Origin: a virus
Virus record (IMG/VR): IMGVR_UViG_3300044617_000796
Span: 44,841-108,840 of that record
DNA: 64,000 nucleotides
Reading direction: 5' to 3' (one strand)
How positions within the stretch are numbered: the stretch's first letter is position 1; every line of letters begins with the position of its first letter. Positions 1-8,630 of this stretch are shown here, one piece after another. Below the pieces are notes generated by a model, which was not told where the DNA came from, did not search any database, and saw nothing but the letters and a program-made list of their open reading frames with translations. The position numbers were made by a program, and so were the translations under genes.

Positions 1-1615
1 TCACTCCAGAATCTTGATTTTGACCACGCTCTGCTTGGGCTCCATCTGCTCTTGGGTCGCTTGTTGCCCCATCACCTGTTGGTGACTTAGGCGGTTCTGA
101 TGCAGAGTTGTTATCATTTCCAAAAGGAGCACCAGGACCATTTTTGCCTGAATCGTTTTGTTCTTTCTTAACATTCGTTGGGAATGGAAGAACTTCATCG
201 CCATCATATCTTTCTGGAAGACCGATCTGGCTTCTGACTTCGTTTGGCGTAATAACTTCTGTCCTAAGATATCTATCGTTAATTCTTGACTGGATGTCTT
301 CGTCAACCAAGTCAATCTTCTTAAGATGAATCTGCATTAGATCAGTAAACTCACCAACAATCCTATTTAGTTTTTTTTCAATAATTGCCTGATCTGGTCC
401 AATCACTTGCATCTTAAAACTCTTATCCGCATCTCTTGACACAGCCAGGTTTGCATTGTCATAAACTCCAACTTTCGGGGCAGGGACTCTGTTTGCTACA
501 AGAATTTCATCTCTGTTTGATTTACGATATTTATCAAATGATGAATCCTGAATTCCAGCTTCAAGTTTTTCAAACTTAATGTCAGTATTTGTTCCAAGGC
601 TGGCAGGAAGTGGAATTACCAATGTCCCATGATTACGACCTTTAACTTCATTTCTAAAGTAGTTAATCAATTCCTGTTTTGACTTATTACTAAGCTTTGC
701 ACCCTTAAGAATAATTGCATAACGGGGAATTGCTTTGTTTTCAAAATAATCAATGTTATATTCTTTTGCAAATTTATCACCAATGATCGCTGTTGCGGCT
801 GACACTGCGGAAGGAATTCCATAGTATGTATTGTTTGGTGAATAAATTTTAAAGTGGATTAATTCGTTAGGTTTTGGATCGTTATTAATTGGGTCTGGAG
901 TTTCTTTATCTTGAAACTGTCTAAAAAACACCGCTTGGATTTTATTTGTTTTTGCAATCTGCACATAACCGTCACGCTTTCTGCGAACACGAACTAGCGT
1001 TGCAGGGACATGTCCGATGTAACCAATCTTGCCAGCATTGTTTCTACCAATTTCAAGATATCCGTTCCCTACAGTTAAAACATCTTGCCAAACACGAACC
1101 ATTGTCTCAATCAATGTTTCTTCAATATTTAAACTTTCAAATGTTTCATCAAGATCTTCTTTTAAATCCTGATACTGCTGGCGAAGTCTTGTAAGTTTTT
1201 CTTCACCAGCTTGCGCTTTTTCAATTCTTCTTTTAGCCTTTAGTGTCTCTTGAAACTCGTAACCAAGACCAACTGTGTTCATAACTCTTGCATTAATAGC
1301 TGCATAATGAATTGCGCTTTGATCATACAAGCCAGCCAGCGTGTCTAGATCGTAAGGAGGGTTTACAATGTCGTAAAGTGAATATCCACTTACAACTTCT
1401 GGATCAACATATTTTGACTTGGTACCGTCTTCTCCTTCATGTTTCTTTTGAAGACGCACAGCTTTGCGCTTCATTTTTGGAGAAAGGCTGTCAATTTTTA
1501 CTAAATCAAACGGATCAAATGTTTCAACTTTACTTGTGAACCCCATGTATGAAATATCATCAATTTCTTGATCAAGAATAATTGTTTCTTCAACCAACTC
1601 TGTTTTACTTTCCAT
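1..1615 (-). CDS. phage portal protein (3' end outside window)
   Basis: Reading the minus strand from an ATG at 1615 gives 538 uninterrupted codons that run off the left edge, so the C-terminus is missing. The protein resembles PBSX/HK97-type portals. Its middle has the family pattern of a conserved YFENKAIPRYAIIL block followed by a segment ending GTLVIPLP, and the visible C-terminal part is Pro/Gly/Asn/Gln-rich. Portals form the dodecameric ring through which DNA enters and leaves the capsid and dock the terminase. The ATG overlaps the stop of the preceding gene by 11 bp, so translation is probably coupled. The large terminase lies about 39 kb away rather than adjacent. Confidence 0.85.
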   Translation of the reverse strand, partial: MESKTELVEETIILDQEIDDISYMGFTSKVETFDPFDLVKIDSLSPKMKRKAVRLQKKHEGEDGTKSKYVDPEVVSGYSLYDIVNPPYDLDTLAGLYDQSAIHYAAINARVMNTVGLGYEFQETLKAKRRIEKAQAGEEKLTRLRQQYQDLKEDLDETFESLNIEETLIETMVRVWQDVLTVGNGYLEIGRNNAGKIGYIGHVPATLVRVRRKRDGYVQIAKTNKIQAVFFRQFQDKETPDPINNDPKPNELIHFKIYSPNNTYYGIPSAVSAATAIIGDKFAKEYNIDYFENKAIPRYAIILKGAKLSNKSKQELINYFRNEVKGRNHGTLVIPLPASLGTNTDIKFEKLEAGIQDSSFDKYRKSNRDEILVANRVPAPKVGVYDNANLAVSRDADKSFKMQVIGPDQAIIEKKLNRIVGEFTDLMQIHLKKIDLVDEDIQSRINDRYLRTEVITPNEVRSQIGLPERYDGDEVLPFPTNVKKEQNDSGKNGPGAPFGNDNNSASEPPKSPTGDGATSDPRADGAQAERGQNQDSGV

Positions 1616-1952
1616 TAGCGCTCCTGTTTGAGAAATGATCGTCATACATATCTTCAAATGGATCAGCTATCAAACCATCATTCAACCTTTCAACCTGATC
1701 ATCCTTTTCTGATGCTGAGATTTTTCTTGCACCAGCAACCCACTTAACTAAACCATCAGCATCACCGCTCCAGTAGCGACCAGCTTCCAAAACCCTTCTT
1801 TCAACATCTAGGTCATACATAAGACCTTCGGCGCACAGCACGCCTCCATCTCCATCTGAAAGGGCTTCATCTTTTGAAGTAAAGTAAACACACACACCGT
1901 GAGGTCTTTCTGGAACCCAGATGTTTTTGCTTTTAATCATATTTGACGACAT
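1605..1952 (-). CDS. hypothetical protein upstream of portal
   Basis: 115 aa, soluble, moderately acidic, no recognised domain. It has an aromatic central stretch (RYWSGDADGLVKWV) followed by ARKISASEKDDQVERL. Small proteins of this kind sit just before portal genes in actinophages, so a head-associated or packaging accessory role is possible. There is no Shine-Dalgarno. Instead a TATAAT lies 7 nt before the ATG, so the mRNA is probably leaderless and this promoter would drive this gene and the portal. Confidence 0.7.
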   Translation of the reverse strand: MSSNMIKSKNIWVPERPHGVCVYFTSKDEALSDGDGGVLCAEGLMYDLDVERRVLEAGRYWSGDADGLVKWVAGARKISASEKDDQVERLNDGLIADPFEDMYDDHFSNRSANGK

Positions 1953-1959
1953 ACGGTAA

Positions 1960-1965
1960 ATTATA
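1960..1965 (-). promoter_or_regulatory. -10 box of leaderless promoter
   Basis: On the minus strand TATAAT is followed by 7 nt and then the ATG at 1952. No ribosome-binding site fits in between, so transcription probably starts at or next to the start codon. Confidence 0.6.
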
Positions 1966-2005
1966 CACCACTTTTATTAAAAAATGATACACAAGTGTTC
2001 AGATA

Positions 2006-3934
2006 TCAACGAATTGGGCATGCGCCTGTAGCACAGTCATCTAATTCAATTGATAAATCGCTTGACATCTGTTGCAATGGTACAGAAAGGTTGAGTTTTG
2101 ACAATGTTTTGTCATACTCTTCCTTTGTAATCTCCTCGTAAGGGGGCAAAGGGAAGTTATGGTCTACATGCAAAAGGAACGATACAGACTTGACACTCTT
2201 ATCATAATTCTTTGCCAGCCATTCTTGAATAGCTGGGAGTTCCTCTTTGCGGTAATAAACTGTCACTGAAACCGCATTATCTGCCCACTCAGCCTGCATC
2301 TTCTTAACCCATTCAAGTTGCTCAATAGCAGTCATGTTTGCTGCCAACACTGCACCCTCTGGTGATTTGCATGGGAACTCAACAACATATCGGCTGTGAT
2401 CTTCTCTACCATCAAGCCCCATATCCCAAGTAACTTTATAACCACGCTTCCTGCATGCGTCAACAAGCGGGTCAACCGAACTAAACCGAACCCTGCGAAT
2501 GTAGTACTGAGCAAAGGCTGGGTGAATTCCAGGAGTAACACCTGGAAGTAAGGACAGCGTTCCAGATGGCTGGACAGTAGTCAAGCGAACAGACTCAGGG
2601 AAGCCTTGTTCACGAGAGTAGTCTTTATCCAGCGCCCGCAAGTATTCATAAGCCGTTTTCAGCCATCCAATTTGAACCTCTGTGCACTGCAAAATTCCAG
2701 TTACAGACTGTCCAAGTCTTGCGTTCTTATGAACAACAGTGTTTGTTTTTTCATATGGGTACGAAAGCCTTGTGATCTGCTTTTGCACCATGTACAAAAG
2801 TCTTGAGATTTCCATGAGTTGTGCTAGCGATTCAATGTTTGGCAAAAAGATTGTTGCAAGGTTGCATGACTCACCATCTGCAAGTGCAATCTCTGCGCAT
2901 GGGTTGAAACCCTCAATAGTTGGGTCTGGCATCTTCTCGCCCAATCTTCCGTGTGTTCTTGCAAGCTTTCTATTCAACAAACCGTATGGCTCGCCAGTTC
3001 CGTCATAACCTTTCCAGAACTCTGCAACAATTTCATCATACGAGTCGGCATAGATAGAGTTGTTTGAGTTTGCTCTCCATGCAGGAACATTGCCGCTACC
3101 CCAATTCTTTGCTCTAATAAACAACATGTCATCAGGGTCTCCAATTGCAATCTGCGCCGATCTGCGTGATGAACCAGAGACAACAATTCTTCCAATGATG
3201 TTGCAAATATCAAGAACATCAATTGAACGAAGCTTCTTTCCAACTCTCTGATCTAAAACTTTTGAAATATCTACAATGCCATCTACAAGCGCACCAGAGC
3301 CAGAGGCTGTTCCACCAAATGTCTTGAGTGGTGTTCCAAACTCACGAATCAACAAAGTTGAGTATGTAAAAGATTTACCAGTTACAAAGTAGGACTCAAG
3401 AACTTTATGGAGCAATTCCCTCCAGCCCTGTCTTGAGTCTGGAACAATAAAATCTGCGTCATTTGTTTTTTCGGCTGTAATGTAATCTACTTTTTTAACC
3501 TTTGGCAAATCATGAATCTTTGAACGCTCAACAGAAAAACCAACCCCACCGCCAAGCATCAAGTAATCAAACAGAAGTTCAAAATCTTCAATCTTCTCAA
3601 TGTTTGTAAAAAAACAATTATTAAGAGAAGTTCCTGAGAACTTCTTTACAAGAGGCGTACCAAGTTGCCAGAGGGCTCTGCCAGAAACTGAGCACCTAAG
3701 GTTGAACATGTGATCAAACAAAGCTTCCGCTTCAGATTGCGTAAATGGAACTCCAATTTCAATAGCGCCATCAATAATTCTCTTGATTGTTTCAACCCAG
3801 GTCTCACTTCTGTCGGTTCCTTCAACTTTACGACTATATGTTCTTAAATAAACTACTTCTCCAAGACCACCAAAACCCCAAGGTGCGGTTCTTGAATTAT
3901 AGCTATTAATAAAATCTGTTGTAAAAATTGACAT
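2006..3934 (-). CDS. nrdJ: adenosylcobalamin-dependent (class II) ribonucleoside-triphosphate reductase
   Basis: 642 aa. Reduces ribonucleotides to deoxyribonucleotides with a thiyl radical generated from B12, without needing oxygen. The active-site motif NPCAEI lies at 344-349 (radical Cys346), with the partner Cys357 eleven residues on, as in the Lactobacillus leichmannii enzyme (C408/C419). Cys107 is the likely N-terminal redox partner. The tail ends CATGACPIR (C634/C639), the CxxxxC shuttle that re-reduces the active site. It is a single-chain enzyme, somewhat shorter than the L. leichmannii protein. It supplies dNTPs for phage DNA synthesis and presumably depends on host or environmental B12. 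Confidence 0.95.
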   Translation of the reverse strand: MSIFTTDFINSYNSRTAPWGFGGLGEVVYLRTYSRKVEGTDRSETWVETIKRIIDGAIEIGVPFTQSEAEALFDHMFNLRCSVSGRALWQLGTPLVKKFSGTSLNNCFFTNIEKIEDFELLFDYLMLGGGVGFSVERSKIHDLPKVKKVDYITAEKTNDADFIVPDSRQGWRELLHKVLESYFVTGKSFTYSTLLIREFGTPLKTFGGTASGSGALVDGIVDISKVLDQRVGKKLRSIDVLDICNIIGRIVVSGSSRRSAQIAIGDPDDMLFIRAKNWGSGNVPAWRANSNNSIYADSYDEIVAEFWKGYDGTGEPYGLLNRKLARTHGRLGEKMPDPTIEGFNPCAEIALADGESCNLATIFLPNIESLAQLMEISRLLYMVQKQITRLSYPYEKTNTVVHKNARLGQSVTGILQCTEVQIGWLKTAYEYLRALDKDYSREQGFPESVRLTTVQPSGTLSLLPGVTPGIHPAFAQYYIRRVRFSSVDPLVDACRKRGYKVTWDMGLDGREDHSRYVVEFPCKSPEGAVLAANMTAIEQLEWVKKMQAEWADNAVSVTVYYRKEELPAIQEWLAKNYDKSVKSVSFLLHVDHNFPLPPYEEITKEEYDKTLSKLNLSVPLQQMSSDLSIELDDCATGACPIR

Positions 3935-4006
3935 GACATACCTCCAAAAGTAAGAACAACCATCTTACCCTGCGGGCAGACTCGGTGCAACCAAAAATAC
4001 TTAGGT

Positions 4007-5020
4007 CTAAGAGAAATTATTTTCGTAGAAAACTATTCTTTCAAGAATTTTATCTGCAACGCTTGACCAAGAGTGCTCGTTGTGCAGTGTGCGTGCAGAT
4101 TGAATTGTATATTTTTTAAACTCATCATATTCAGAAACAACATGAGTCATAAGATCCATCAATTGTTCCATATCAGGATAAGCCCATAACCCTGTGTCTT
4201 CACCGTACTGATGGCTATTCCAATCCGCATTACCCATCTTGCATGAAAGAGGTATTGAATATTTTGCAAAATCACTACATCCAGTTGCATCTGTCACAAT
4301 TGTTGGCATACCAGTACAAATTGCTTCAAAAGGTATCATACCAAAACCTTCACCACTAGTTGGGTAAACAAGGCAATGACATTTGTGATAGAGCTTAACT
4401 AAATCCTCCGTGCTTAAGTTATCTGGAATACCGTATATTTGAGGATGCTGAATAGCTGGAACAAGATTGTTGTCAATATAAACTTCTGCCTGGCAAAAAC
4501 CATTGTATTTAAGTACAAGCTTAAAGTCATCATTACCTTCATAAAGATCAAGAAATGCATCAACAACCATTTGCGCATTTTTTCTTTTTGAATCACCGCC
4601 AACATGCAAGAAATTAAATGTCCCTGTGACTTCTCTATCAATTATTTTGAATTCATCAGAGATGCCGTGCGGAATAACATGAATGTTATGATGCACATTG
4701 TTTTGAATATATACATCTTTTACAAAATTAGATGTAGCCCATATCTCATCCATTTGTTGCATGTTGTATTTCCAACCAACTGGGATTTTGGTTGACTCCC
4801 AAGGAGTATATCCTACCTTGTATAAACTCTGCATTTGATAGTAATGAGGCTGACAGAAGTTAACATGGAAAGGTATTTCATTCCTATTGTAGAACACAGC
4901 TACATCTTTCTCTCTAAGAGCAGCAATAGTGCTAATAGCCGCATTGCTATAGCCTTGACTATACCAATGGACACCACTAACATCAATACTACCAGGACTA
5001 AACCAGCTGATTTTTTTCAT
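4007..5020 (-). CDS. GT4-type glycosyltransferase
   Basis: 337 aa with a GT-B fold pattern. The C-terminal half carries the retaining GT4 signature YPTSGEGFGMIPFEA, with the E-x7-E sugar-nucleotide site, preceded by an HVIPHGIS segment. It is a paralogue of the proteins at 42985-44016 and 47693-48940, which have YPTSGEGWG and YPTEGEGFG at the same point. Likely target is virion protein or modified DNA; the sequence does not decide. It follows the 81-aa gene by 6 bp in one operon. Confidence 0.88.
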   Translation of the reverse strand: MKKISWFSPGSIDVSGVHWYSQGYSNAAISTIAALREKDVAVFYNRNEIPFHVNFCQPHYYQMQSLYKVGYTPWESTKIPVGWKYNMQQMDEIWATSNFVKDVYIQNNVHHNIHVIPHGISDEFKIIDREVTGTFNFLHVGGDSKRKNAQMVVDAFLDLYEGNDDFKLVLKYNGFCQAEVYIDNNLVPAIQHPQIYGIPDNLSTEDLVKLYHKCHCLVYPTSGEGFGMIPFEAICTGMPTIVTDATGCSDFAKYSIPLSCKMGNADWNSHQYGEDTGLWAYPDMEQLMDLMTHVVSEYDEFKKYTIQSARTLHNEHSWSSVADKILERIVFYENNFS

Positions 5021-5026
5021 AAAATA

Positions 5027-5272
5027 CTATGTGCGCTTTCGCTTTTTTTTTGGTTCCTCAATTGTTCCATTAAAGTCTAAACAGTTTACACCATTTTTAA
5101 AAAAAATTTCTGCGTCTTTTTCAGAAATCTCGCAGGTGACTGGGATGTGTGTGAACATACATCTTGAAGCTGCTACATAGTAATCATTCATTTTTATGAT
5201 TGAGATGAAATCGGAGTCCATTATGGCAGCACCGCTGCATTCATCAGACTCAACAATCCCGACAATTCTCAT
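5027..5272 (-). CDS. hypothetical protein
   Basis: 81 aa, no recognised family. Beta-rich N-terminus and a very basic C-terminal tail (EEPKKKRKRT), three Cys without a clear metal motif. It is the first gene of the leftward operon (then the glycosyltransferase and nrdJ). There is no Shine-Dalgarno; a TATACT lies 6 nt upstream of the ATG, so it is probably leaderless. Confidence 0.65.
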   Translation of the reverse strand: MRIVGIVESDECSGAAIMDSDFISIIKMNDYYVAASRCMFTHIPVTCEISEKDAEIFFKNGVNCLDFNGTIEEPKKKRKRT

Positions 5273-5278
5273 AACTGA

Positions 5279-5284
5279 AGTATA
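5279..5284 (-). promoter_or_regulatory. -10 box of leaderless promoter
   Basis: TATACT on the minus strand, 6 nt before the ATG at 5272. It is one side of the divergent promoter region 5273-5472. Confidence 0.6.
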
Positions 5285-5312
5285 CCACCGTATTCTTTAT
5301 ACTAAGAGTACC

Positions 5313-5330
5313 AAGTGTACTAGTATACTT
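5313..5330. promoter_or_regulatory. 18-bp palindrome, operator candidate
   Basis: AAGTGTACTAGTATACTT is a palindrome except for one symmetric pair. It sits between the two divergent operons, with AAGTATAT direct repeats just to its right (about 5340-5356). Position and symmetry fit a dimeric repressor site controlling both directions; the repressor is unknown. Confidence 0.45.
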
Positions 5331-5460
5331 AATTGTTTATAAGTATATAAGTATATAGAGTACCTCGCTCGCTTTGCATGCGAAGCATACCAGTATTTTG
5401 CGACTTTTGCATCACTTTTGCAATTTTTTTTTATTCAATCAAATCTGGGAAAAGATGGTG

Positions 5461-5466
5461 TATCAT
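5461..5466 (+). promoter_or_regulatory. -10 box of leaderless promoter
   Basis: TATCAT, then 6 nt, then the ATG at 5473, with no Shine-Dalgarno. This spacing picks 5473 over the in-frame ATG at 5455 as the start. Confidence 0.5.
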
Positions 5467-5472
5467 ATACCT

Positions 5473-5649
5473 ATGAACTTCTTTTACTTTGTAATTTACG
5501 CCGCTTATTTGGTACTTAATGCATTAATGTTTAAACTCGCAATTAGCTGGGGTTTTGAACACCAAATTGGTTGGAAGTCTGCTTTGATGTTTTCTTTCTT
5601 AGCAAGCAGTTTTGCTCTATTCCATAAAAATCGTGCTAAACCCGAATGA
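5473..5649 (+). CDS. small membrane protein
   Basis: 58 aa, almost entirely two hydrophobic segments (about 2-20 and 32-47), ending in a basic tail KNRAKPE. It is the first gene of the rightward operon. The start is chosen because a -10-like TATCAT sits 6 nt upstream. Function unknown; a small holin-like or inner-membrane protein is possible. Confidence 0.55.
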   Translation: MNFFYFVIYAAYLVLNALMFKLAISWGFEHQIGWKSALMFSFLASSFALFHKNRAKPE

Positions 5650-6034
5650 CATTGATTTCTCATATCTAGAAGGTAAGAGAGTACTTGTTCTCTCAGATAC
5701 AAGCTATAGACATGAGTATATAGTTAACTTTATTGAGAAGCTTAACAAATCTAAAGTTTATATTTATATATCTCCAGCTACAACTTCTAGGTTTATTAAA
5801 CTGTGGACAAAGACTGCAATTGATAAGAATGCTGAAATTATTTACGATAAACATTATGAATATTTTTATACAAATAAAATTGATGATTATGAAATATGCA
5901 TTATACTTGGTAAAAAGAAATCAAAAGAAACTCCCATATTAACTAGATTAGTTCGTGACATGCTTTTGACTTATAAGAATATAACAATTGTTACAGAAAA
6001 AGGAATTGATTGCGATGAGAATTATACCGTATGA
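5633..6034 (+). CDS. hypothetical protein
   Basis: About 133 aa from a GTG at 5633 (an in-frame TTG at 5612 is the alternative). It has alternating beta strands and helices (KRVLVLSDTSYRHEYIVNFI, then YEICIILG), reminiscent of a Rossmann-like nucleotide- or nucleoside-binding fold, but no motif identifies a family. It overlaps the preceding membrane gene by 17 bp from the GTG. Start uncertain. Confidence 0.6.
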   Translation: MLNPNDIDFSYLEGKRVLVLSDTSYRHEYIVNFIEKLNKSKVYIYISPATTSRFIKLWTKTAIDKNAEIIYDKHYEYFYTNKIDDYEICIILGKKKSKETPILTRLVRDMLLTYKNITIVTEKGIDCDENYTV

Positions 6035-6263
6035 TGGCGAAGAAAATTTAGAAGATATTGAGAGCCTTTCTATTGTGATTAAAGCTGTTCCATTTGAAGG
6101 AAGTTTTGTTCCAGCCTTCTTTATACAAAGTCCAGAAGATAATTATCCAATGACGCTGGATGAAGTTAATTCTTTAATGGATGGAGTTGAAATTGCAAGA
6201 AACTCTTTAGATCACATTATTGCTTATTTAATAAGACAAGACTTTGATGGAGGAAGTTTGTAA
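6015..6263 (+). CDS. hypothetical protein
   Basis: 82 aa, acidic, no recognised domain. The ATG at 6015 has AAAGGAA about 9 nt upstream and is preferred to the upstream in-frame TTG at 5988. Overlaps the end of the previous gene and is followed by the next gene through a TAATG junction. Confidence 0.65.
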   Translation: MRIIPYDGEENLEDIESLSIVIKAVPFEGSFVPAFFIQSPEDNYPMTLDEVNSLMDGVEIARNSLDHIIAYLIRQDFDGGSL

Positions 6264-6550
6264 TGTTGTTGGGTGGTTTAAAAAAAGACTTTCCTTATCC
6301 AGATAAATTGTGCCCGTATTGCAATTGGTTGCTTGTGCCAGTTAATGCAATACATTGGCAAGAGGATATATATCAATACAAAGCTTTATATTTAGACAAG
6401 AATCCCGACTGTCCTGCTTATAATGAAGGTGCAAGACGGGCTTATGCTCGGATATACTATACATCAGAGGATGCCTTCTTTTACTTCAAAGATGTTCAAA
6501 TGCCAGTACAGCGCTGGACTCAAGAGGAGCTATATTCGTATTACCAATAA
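6263..6550 (+). CDS. hypothetical protein with CPYC knuckle
   Basis: 95 aa, Tyr/Trp-rich. One CPYC pair near residue 17 and a single further Cys (DCPAYN), so a full zinc site is not evident. Its ATG overlaps the previous stop (TAATG), so it is translationally coupled. Confidence 0.65.
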   Translation: MLLGGLKKDFPYPDKLCPYCNWLLVPVNAIHWQEDIYQYKALYLDKNPDCPAYNEGARRAYARIYYTSEDAFFYFKDVQMPVQRWTQEELYSYYQ

Positions 6551-6569
6551 TATGGTAAAATATTAGATT

Positions 6570-7400
6570 ATGTCATCAAATAACAACCCCGAAAATAATC
6601 TGTCAGAAGAAGAAATTGAGTATGCAATCAAATCTTTGAAGGAATGGTTCAAGGAAAAATGGGTTGATATTTCAAGACCAAAGCCTGGTGGTGGGTTTGA
6701 ACCATGTGGTCGTGCAGATGCAGCATCTGGTAAATATCCAAAATGTGTACCCGCTTCAAGAGCAGCAAGAATGACACCAGAGCAAATTGCCTCGGCTGTC
6801 AGAAGAAAAAGAACCGCAGAGTCTACTCAGCAAAGACAAGATAAGAAGCCAATAAATGTTTCAACAGAAAAAGCTGAAACAAGAAACATTCCAACAGACC
6901 CAGCCTTATACGCTAGAGTTAAAGCAGCAGCTAAAGCTAAATTTGATGTTTACCCATCGGCATACGCAAACGCATGGCTTGTCCGTGAATATAAAAAAAG
7001 AGGCGGAGGCTATAGAACAGTAAGTAAAGGCTTTGATGTTTATAAAGTTGCAGAAGATCTAGCGGAAGAAGAGGCAGCTCTTGCTGATGCTCTTGTAACT
7101 ATTGCCAGAAATTATGGAAAGTTTAACGAAGATGAAACTGGCATCTGGGCTGGCTATGAGAGCGCTGCAGAAAATGAAGTCAAAAATATTGGTGTTAAGT
7201 GCTCTAATTGTGTTCTTTACGAAGGCGATGGGGTTTGTGAAATTATTGCTCAAAAAGTTGAGGATGAGGGAATGTGTAGATTTGCCATCATTCCAGATGG
7301 CGTTGTTAAGCCAGAGGAAGAAGATGACGATATGGAAGATGAAATGGGTAAAAGTGTTGAATCTAGCCTCGCTGATGAGGTTATAGAAAATTTACTATGA
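6570..7400 (+). CDS. DUF5872-domain protein with C-terminal cysteine module
   Basis: 276 aa. Residues about 25-70 (EKWVDISRPK, then FEPCGRADAASGKYPKC) match the DUF5872 pattern seen in phage structural regions. The middle has a DVYPSAYANAWLVREYKKRG block common in cyanophage and actinophage proteins. Residues about 210-245 form a four-Cys module (CSNCVLY, then VCEIIAQKV, then MCRF) like those on phage capsid- and protease-associated proteins. The C-terminus is strongly acidic. No Shine-Dalgarno; a TAAAAT lies 8 nt before the ATG. A virion-associated role is inferred. Confidence 0.7.
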   Translation: MSSNNNPENNLSEEEIEYAIKSLKEWFKEKWVDISRPKPGGGFEPCGRADAASGKYPKCVPASRAARMTPEQIASAVRRKRTAESTQQRQDKKPINVSTEKAETRNIPTDPALYARVKAAAKAKFDVYPSAYANAWLVREYKKRGGGYRTVSKGFDVYKVAEDLAEEEAALADALVTIARNYGKFNEDETGIWAGYESAAENEVKNIGVKCSNCVLYEGDGVCEIIAQKVEDEGMCRFAIIPDGVVKPEEEDDDMEDEMGKSVESSLADEVIENLL

Positions 7401-7437
7401 TATGCTATTAAGCATATCTTAAATACAAGGAGAATAT

Positions 7438-7821
7438 ATGAAAGACAATATGAAGAAAATGGTCTCTGACCATACCGCAATGAAATCTTGGCATGAATCA
7501 GCAGCAAAGACTGCTGCTGAGCAGATGCAAGACCATGTTAAAGCTGCTGCATGGCACAGCTCGCAGGTTGATATTATCAAGGGAATGATTCAAGAAGTTC
7601 CTCTTGACCCAGAGAAAAAGAGCTCTAGTATCCCAGCCGCTGGCTCAGCATCCACCCCAACTTCTGGTGCTGGAAAGACATCACCAACAAAGGAAGTTCC
7701 TCTTGACCCAAAAACTGTTAAGAAGGGCGATCTTGTAGAAATGCTTTCGCAACACGAAGAACAGTTTGGGAAGTTTGACATGCCAGTAGAAGACATCGCA
7801 AGCTTCTTGCTCGCAGAGTAA
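7438..7821 (+). CDS. hypothetical helical protein with EVPLDP repeat
   Basis: 127 aa, with a good ribosome-binding site (AAGGAGA, 5 nt before ATG). The N-terminal half is helical and rich in Ala, His and Met. A Ser/Pro/Thr linker is flanked by two copies of EVPLDP followed by Glu or Lys; the C-terminus (KKGDLVEMLSQHEEQFGKF) looks like a short helical domain. Family not recognised. Neighbours suggest a virion or lysis-region protein. Confidence 0.65.
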   Translation: MKDNMKKMVSDHTAMKSWHESAAKTAAEQMQDHVKAAAWHSSQVDIIKGMIQEVPLDPEKKSSSIPAAGSASTPTSGAGKTSPTKEVPLDPKTVKKGDLVEMLSQHEEQFGKFDMPVEDIASFLLAE

Positions 7822-7830
7822 TGGCTAGAG

Positions 7831-8022
7831 TTGGAAACGATCACTGTTGCGCTAATTGCTGCTGTAGGAGGAATCCTGGCGGCTCTGGTGCAAAAGAGCA
7901 GAGTGGAAAACAAAAACGATCATGGTATAGTCGCTTCTTTACTTCAAGATCTTCATGAAGATGTTGCCAAAGTAGAAGATAAACTAGACAATCACATTGA
8001 TTGGCATTTAAAGAGAAAATAA
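7831..8022 (+). CDS. DUF2746-like membrane protein, possible holin
   Basis: 63 aa from a TTG. One N-terminal transmembrane helix (ITVALIAAVGGILAALV), then a polar helix with NDHG and LLQDLHEDVAKVEDKLDNH. This arrangement matches DUF2746 proteins, which occur near lysis genes in actinophages. No lysin is adjacent, so the holin role is tentative. Confidence 0.55.
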   Translation: METITVALIAAVGGILAALVQKSRVENKNDHGIVASLLQDLHEDVAKVEDKLDNHIDWHLKRK

Positions 8023-8027
8023 ATTTT

Positions 8028-8100
8028 AACGGGCGTTTCTTGACTGTAGTATTCCGAAAGGTTGCTGTAGGTACAGGGAGCGCCCGTTATTTATTTTTAT
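8028..8100 (+). terminator. structured RNA/terminator after the 7831 gene
   Basis: AACGGGCG (8028-8035) pairs perfectly with CGCCCGTT (8081-8088), followed by a U-rich tail. The 45-nt loop is itself structured: CTGTA (8043-8047) pairs with TACAG (8072-8076). The loop is larger than in a normal intrinsic terminator, so a small RNA with a terminating outer stem is also possible. Confidence 0.5.
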
Positions 8101-8165
8101 AAAAACTGCTTGATTTCCATTTTTATAAATGGTAAGATTTCATTCTTCAATAGAAAGGATGCAAA

Positions 8166-8621
8166 ATGTCAGAAGAAATTGTCAACGAGGAAGAAACCAG
8201 CTTTACTAGTACAGCCGAGTTCTCTAGGGTATATGATCAATTGATTTCCAAGATTCCAGTAAATGACCACAGAGTAGCCTCATGTGTTATCTACGGTCAC
8301 TACAGACAATGGAATGTACAAAAGACATGCAAGTATTACGGAATTTCCATTGAAGAATATAATCATTATTCAGAAATATTTAACTTCAAACAAAGGATGG
8401 TAAAAGAAATGACTGGTAGAAAATCAAAGCAAGACAACATCGTTAATTTTTTAAAAGTAAATGTTGGCAAAGTTGTTACCCCAGTACAAGTAGCTACTGA
8501 CACACAAATTTCACTTCCAACATTTTACAATTTTTACAACGCAAATCGTTCTTACTTTAAGAAGGTAAAGCGTGGTCATTTTGAAATTGTAAATCCAGAA
8601 ATGGAAAGAGCTAACGCTTAA
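8166..8621 (+). CDS. putative winged-helix DNA-binding protein
   Basis: 151 aa. Two helical parts: residues about 40-65 (a WNVQKTCKYYGISIEEY stretch, HTH-like) and 90-145 (VVTPVQVATDTQISLPTFYNFYNANRSYFKKV, resembling a winged helix with a recognition helix). Ribosome-binding site GAAAGGA precedes the ATG. Possibly a phage regulator; the target is unknown. Confidence 0.6.
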   Translation: MSEEIVNEEETSFTSTAEFSRVYDQLISKIPVNDHRVASCVIYGHYRQWNVQKTCKYYGISIEEYNHYSEIFNFKQRMVKEMTGRKSKQDNIVNFLKVNVGKVVTPVQVATDTQISLPTFYNFYNANRSYFKKVKRGHFEIVNPEMERANA

Positions 8622-8630
8622 TCGGGATAT

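Noticed and set aside
1-315. Short open frame at the left edge
   Set aside because: It is out of frame with the portal gene, which is open across the same DNA and clearly homologous to portals.
7821-7980. Alternative frame starting ATG at 7821
   Set aside because: Produces a Cys/Arg/Ser-rich low-complexity peptide; the TTG frame gives a normal membrane helix plus DUF2746-like tail.
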